This document shows, in pieces, positions 5,222 to 6,088 of a stretch of DNA of 6,088 bases. Within the stretch, counting starts at the first letter, position 1. The number at the start of each line of letters is the position of its first letter. Both the position numbers and the translations under genes were made by a program. Location: positions 1 to 6,088 of the forward strand of contig JACMMN010000423.1 of assembly GCA_014379075.1 (NCBI GenBank), read 5' to 3'. The DNA comes from Pyrinomonadaceae bacterium (GTDB taxonomy: Bacteria > Acidobacteriota > Blastocatellia > Pyrinomonadales > Pyrinomonadaceae). Below the pieces are notes generated by a model. That model saw only the letters and a program-made list of their open reading frames with translations, did no database searches and was not told the DNA's origin.

Positions 5222-5602
5222 ATGGACATACTAAAAGGCATGGGCGCGGTCCTCGCCGGGCTGATATTTATCGTTATCTCGCATTCTCTCGTGGATTTTA
5301 TATTGGAATCGCTCGGCGTTTTTCCGCAACCGGGCGAGGGTTATCTTGTCGGCTGGATGGCGGCGGTTGCGACGGTTTATCGCAGCGTTCTGGTCATTGC
5401 GGGAGCATATATTACAGCTTCCCTGGCACCGTCAAATCCGATGCTGCATGCCGTGATTCTTGGGATCATCGGAACAGTTGCCGGAACGATTGCCGCGATT
5501 GTGACGATACCGATGGACATTGCTCCGGCTTGGTATCCGATTGCTCTGGCAATCCTCGGCCTGCCTTGTACATGGCTGGGCGGCAAACTGAAAGCCGTAT
5601 AA
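5222..5602 (+). CDS. Small integral membrane protein of unknown function
   Basis: This 126-residue, strongly hydrophobic protein has four likely transmembrane segments at about residues 5-27, 42-68, 75-97 and 102-121. A short positively charged tail (GKLKAV) and a loop with prolines (VFPQPGEG, 33-40) connect the helices. There is no cleavable signal peptide and no recognised catalytic motif; I cannot name a family with confidence. The ATG follows the AlkD stop by three bases, and AAGGG (5204-5208) lies inside the end of AlkD at a rather long spacing, so translation is probably coupled to AlkD and the two form one transcript. Nothing links it functionally to repair other than position. Confidence 0.8.
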   Translation: MDILKGMGAVLAGLIFIVISHSLVDFILESLGVFPQPGEGYLVGWMAAVATVYRSVLVIAGAYITASLAPSNPMLHAVILGIIGTVAGTIAAIVTIPMDIAPAWYPIALAILGLPCTWLGGKLKAV

Positions 5603-5711
5603 AGGAAACAGTCTATCTTGGCGTGTCGGTGTGGCTGGTTTATACTTGCGTGATATAACCTTGCGCGCAATTGTTACTTTCCGAAAATAGACATTTAGCG
5701 ATTAGATATAA

Positions 5712-5843
5712 GACAGACGGCGCAACGCCGTATTCGATACCGTCGCAGACCGCGACGGTCCTCAACGCGGCTGGACCGAATGCATGGACCGCATTGCGAT
5801 TTATGTTTTGAACGAGCACGGGAAGGAAGTAGAAAATGTTTAG
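5712..5843 (+). pseudogene. 3' remnant of an SRPBCC (AHSA1-like) gene
   Basis: The frame ending at TAG 5841-5843 reads VFDTVADRDGPQRGWTEC and continues MDRIAIYVLNEHGKEVENV. This resembles the C-terminal end of SRPBCC proteins, which as I recall run like 'VF.S.EDRDGMLQSGM..G..ETMDRLAELL'. It also shares the GW....D+L..Y pattern with residues 147-159 of the intact SRPBCC gene at 3371-3862. Compared with the remembered pattern it is about five residues short between DRDG and the final helix. A stop at 5709-5711 closes the frame upstream and no start with a ribosome site is present, so it is judged a truncated gene. Its stop overlaps the AGGAGG of the DoxX-like gene, as expected if an SRPBCC-DoxX operon once existed here. 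Confidence 0.62.
5717..5778 (+). other. Hairpin-rich leader upstream of the DoxX-like gene
   Basis: Two neighbouring perfect hairpins are visible: ACGGCG-CAA-CGCCGT (5717-5731) and ACCGTCGC-AGACC-GCGACGGT (5739-5759). A further pairing, CGGTCC (5756-5761) with GGACCG (5773-5778 or again 5786-5791), would compete with the second hairpin. Because this lies in the SRPBCC remnant, the pairs may be chance in GC-rich former coding sequence. The preceding 5603-5711 shows only a 10-bp palindrome TTGCGCGCAA (5661-5670) and nothing else I can name. Confidence 0.35.
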
Positions 5844-5854
5844 GAGGAAAATTT

Positions 5855-6088
5855 ATGGAAGCTGTAGTTGAAAATACACCTGCATCGGAATCGAAATGGA
5901 TGGTTTGGGTCGGGTACGTTGTTAGTGCCTTGCCGGTACTGTTGCTGCTTTTTAGTGCGTCGGGCAAATTTTTCAAGCCTGAGGGAATGGAAGCTAATGT
6001 CGAGCCTCTGGGATGGAAAATGAGTCAAATGACCGGGCTAGGCGTCGTCGAACTCGCCTGCGTCGTTTTATACTTGATCCCGCAAACA
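5855..6088 (+). CDS. DoxX-like membrane protein, 3' end beyond the window
   Basis: The first 78 codons are present and the frame runs open to the window edge. The protein starts with a short polar stretch (MEAVVENTPASESK) and then a hydrophobic helix WMVWVGYVVSALPVLLLLFSA (about 15-35). Next come the SGKFFKPEGM segment (36-45) typical of DoxX-like proteins, a soluble loop with LGWKMSQMTG (52-61), and a second helix GVVELACVVLYLIP (63-76). DoxX-like proteins are four-helix inner-membrane proteins of about 120-140 residues, and most have no established role. The start is very secure: a perfect AGGAGG at 5842-5847 lies seven bases upstream. The stop of the SRPBCC remnant overlaps that ribosome site. 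SRPBCC and DoxX-like genes are often neighbours. Confidence 0.82.
   Translation, partial: MEAVVENTPASESKWMVWVGYVVSALPVLLLLFSASGKFFKPEGMEANVEPLGWKMSQMTGLGVVELACVVLYLIPQT

Overview
The window is ordinary bacterial chromosome, densely coding, with clear AGGAG-type ribosome binding sites. It holds small stress-response and housekeeping-accessory genes, almost all on the plus strand, plus one divergent regulator. The gene mix (HxlR, GNAT, SnoaL, DHFR-like, PhnB-like VOC, ArsR-SRPBCC, AlkD, DoxX) together with a long 'GTGATCTCCGTGGT' inverted repeat reminds me of soil or sludge Acidobacteriota (Blastocatellia/Pyrinomonadaceae-like). That assignment comes from memory of style, not a diagnostic gene, so it is weak. 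No phage, transposase, CRISPR array, tRNA or rRNA is visible.

Layout. 49-513 (minus) is an HxlR-type regulator. Its start faces a plus-strand GNAT acetyltransferase (645-1226) across a compact divergent promoter region with repeated TTGCAA-containing sites. A SnoaL-like protein follows (1264-1650). Next comes a spacer holding a hairpin repeat and the 3' remnant of a second GNAT gene (1750-1803). An AT-richer DHFR/RibD-C-like gene (1837-2400) and a PhnB-like VOC gene (2424-2873) follow, then a second copy of the hairpin repeat. An ArsR repressor (3025-3402) has a strong promoter overlapped by a perfect 30-bp palindrome that ends at its start codon. It overlaps an SRPBCC/AHSA1 gene (3371-3862), the familiar ArsR-SRPBCC pair. 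After a 15-bp-arm inverted repeat come a second PhnB-like gene (4005-4454), an AlkD-type DNA glycosylase (4490-5218) and a small four-helix membrane protein (5222-5602). A decayed SRPBCC 3' end (5712-5843) leads into a DoxX-like membrane protein cut by the window edge (5855-6088).

How it may work together. Two regulators, one HxlR (redox/electrophile-type family) and one ArsR (SRPBCC-associated, non-metal-type), appear to control neighbouring small enzymes of detoxification type, and AlkD handles alkylated bases. This is inference from families and context, as no substrate can be read from the sequence. The unusual content lies between the genes: two hairpins with a nearly invariant loop and compensating stems, two 3'-end gene remnants that each look internally shortened, and operator architectures that suggest SD-less starts for both regulators. 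I do not see convincing evidence of a wholly new multi-gene system here.
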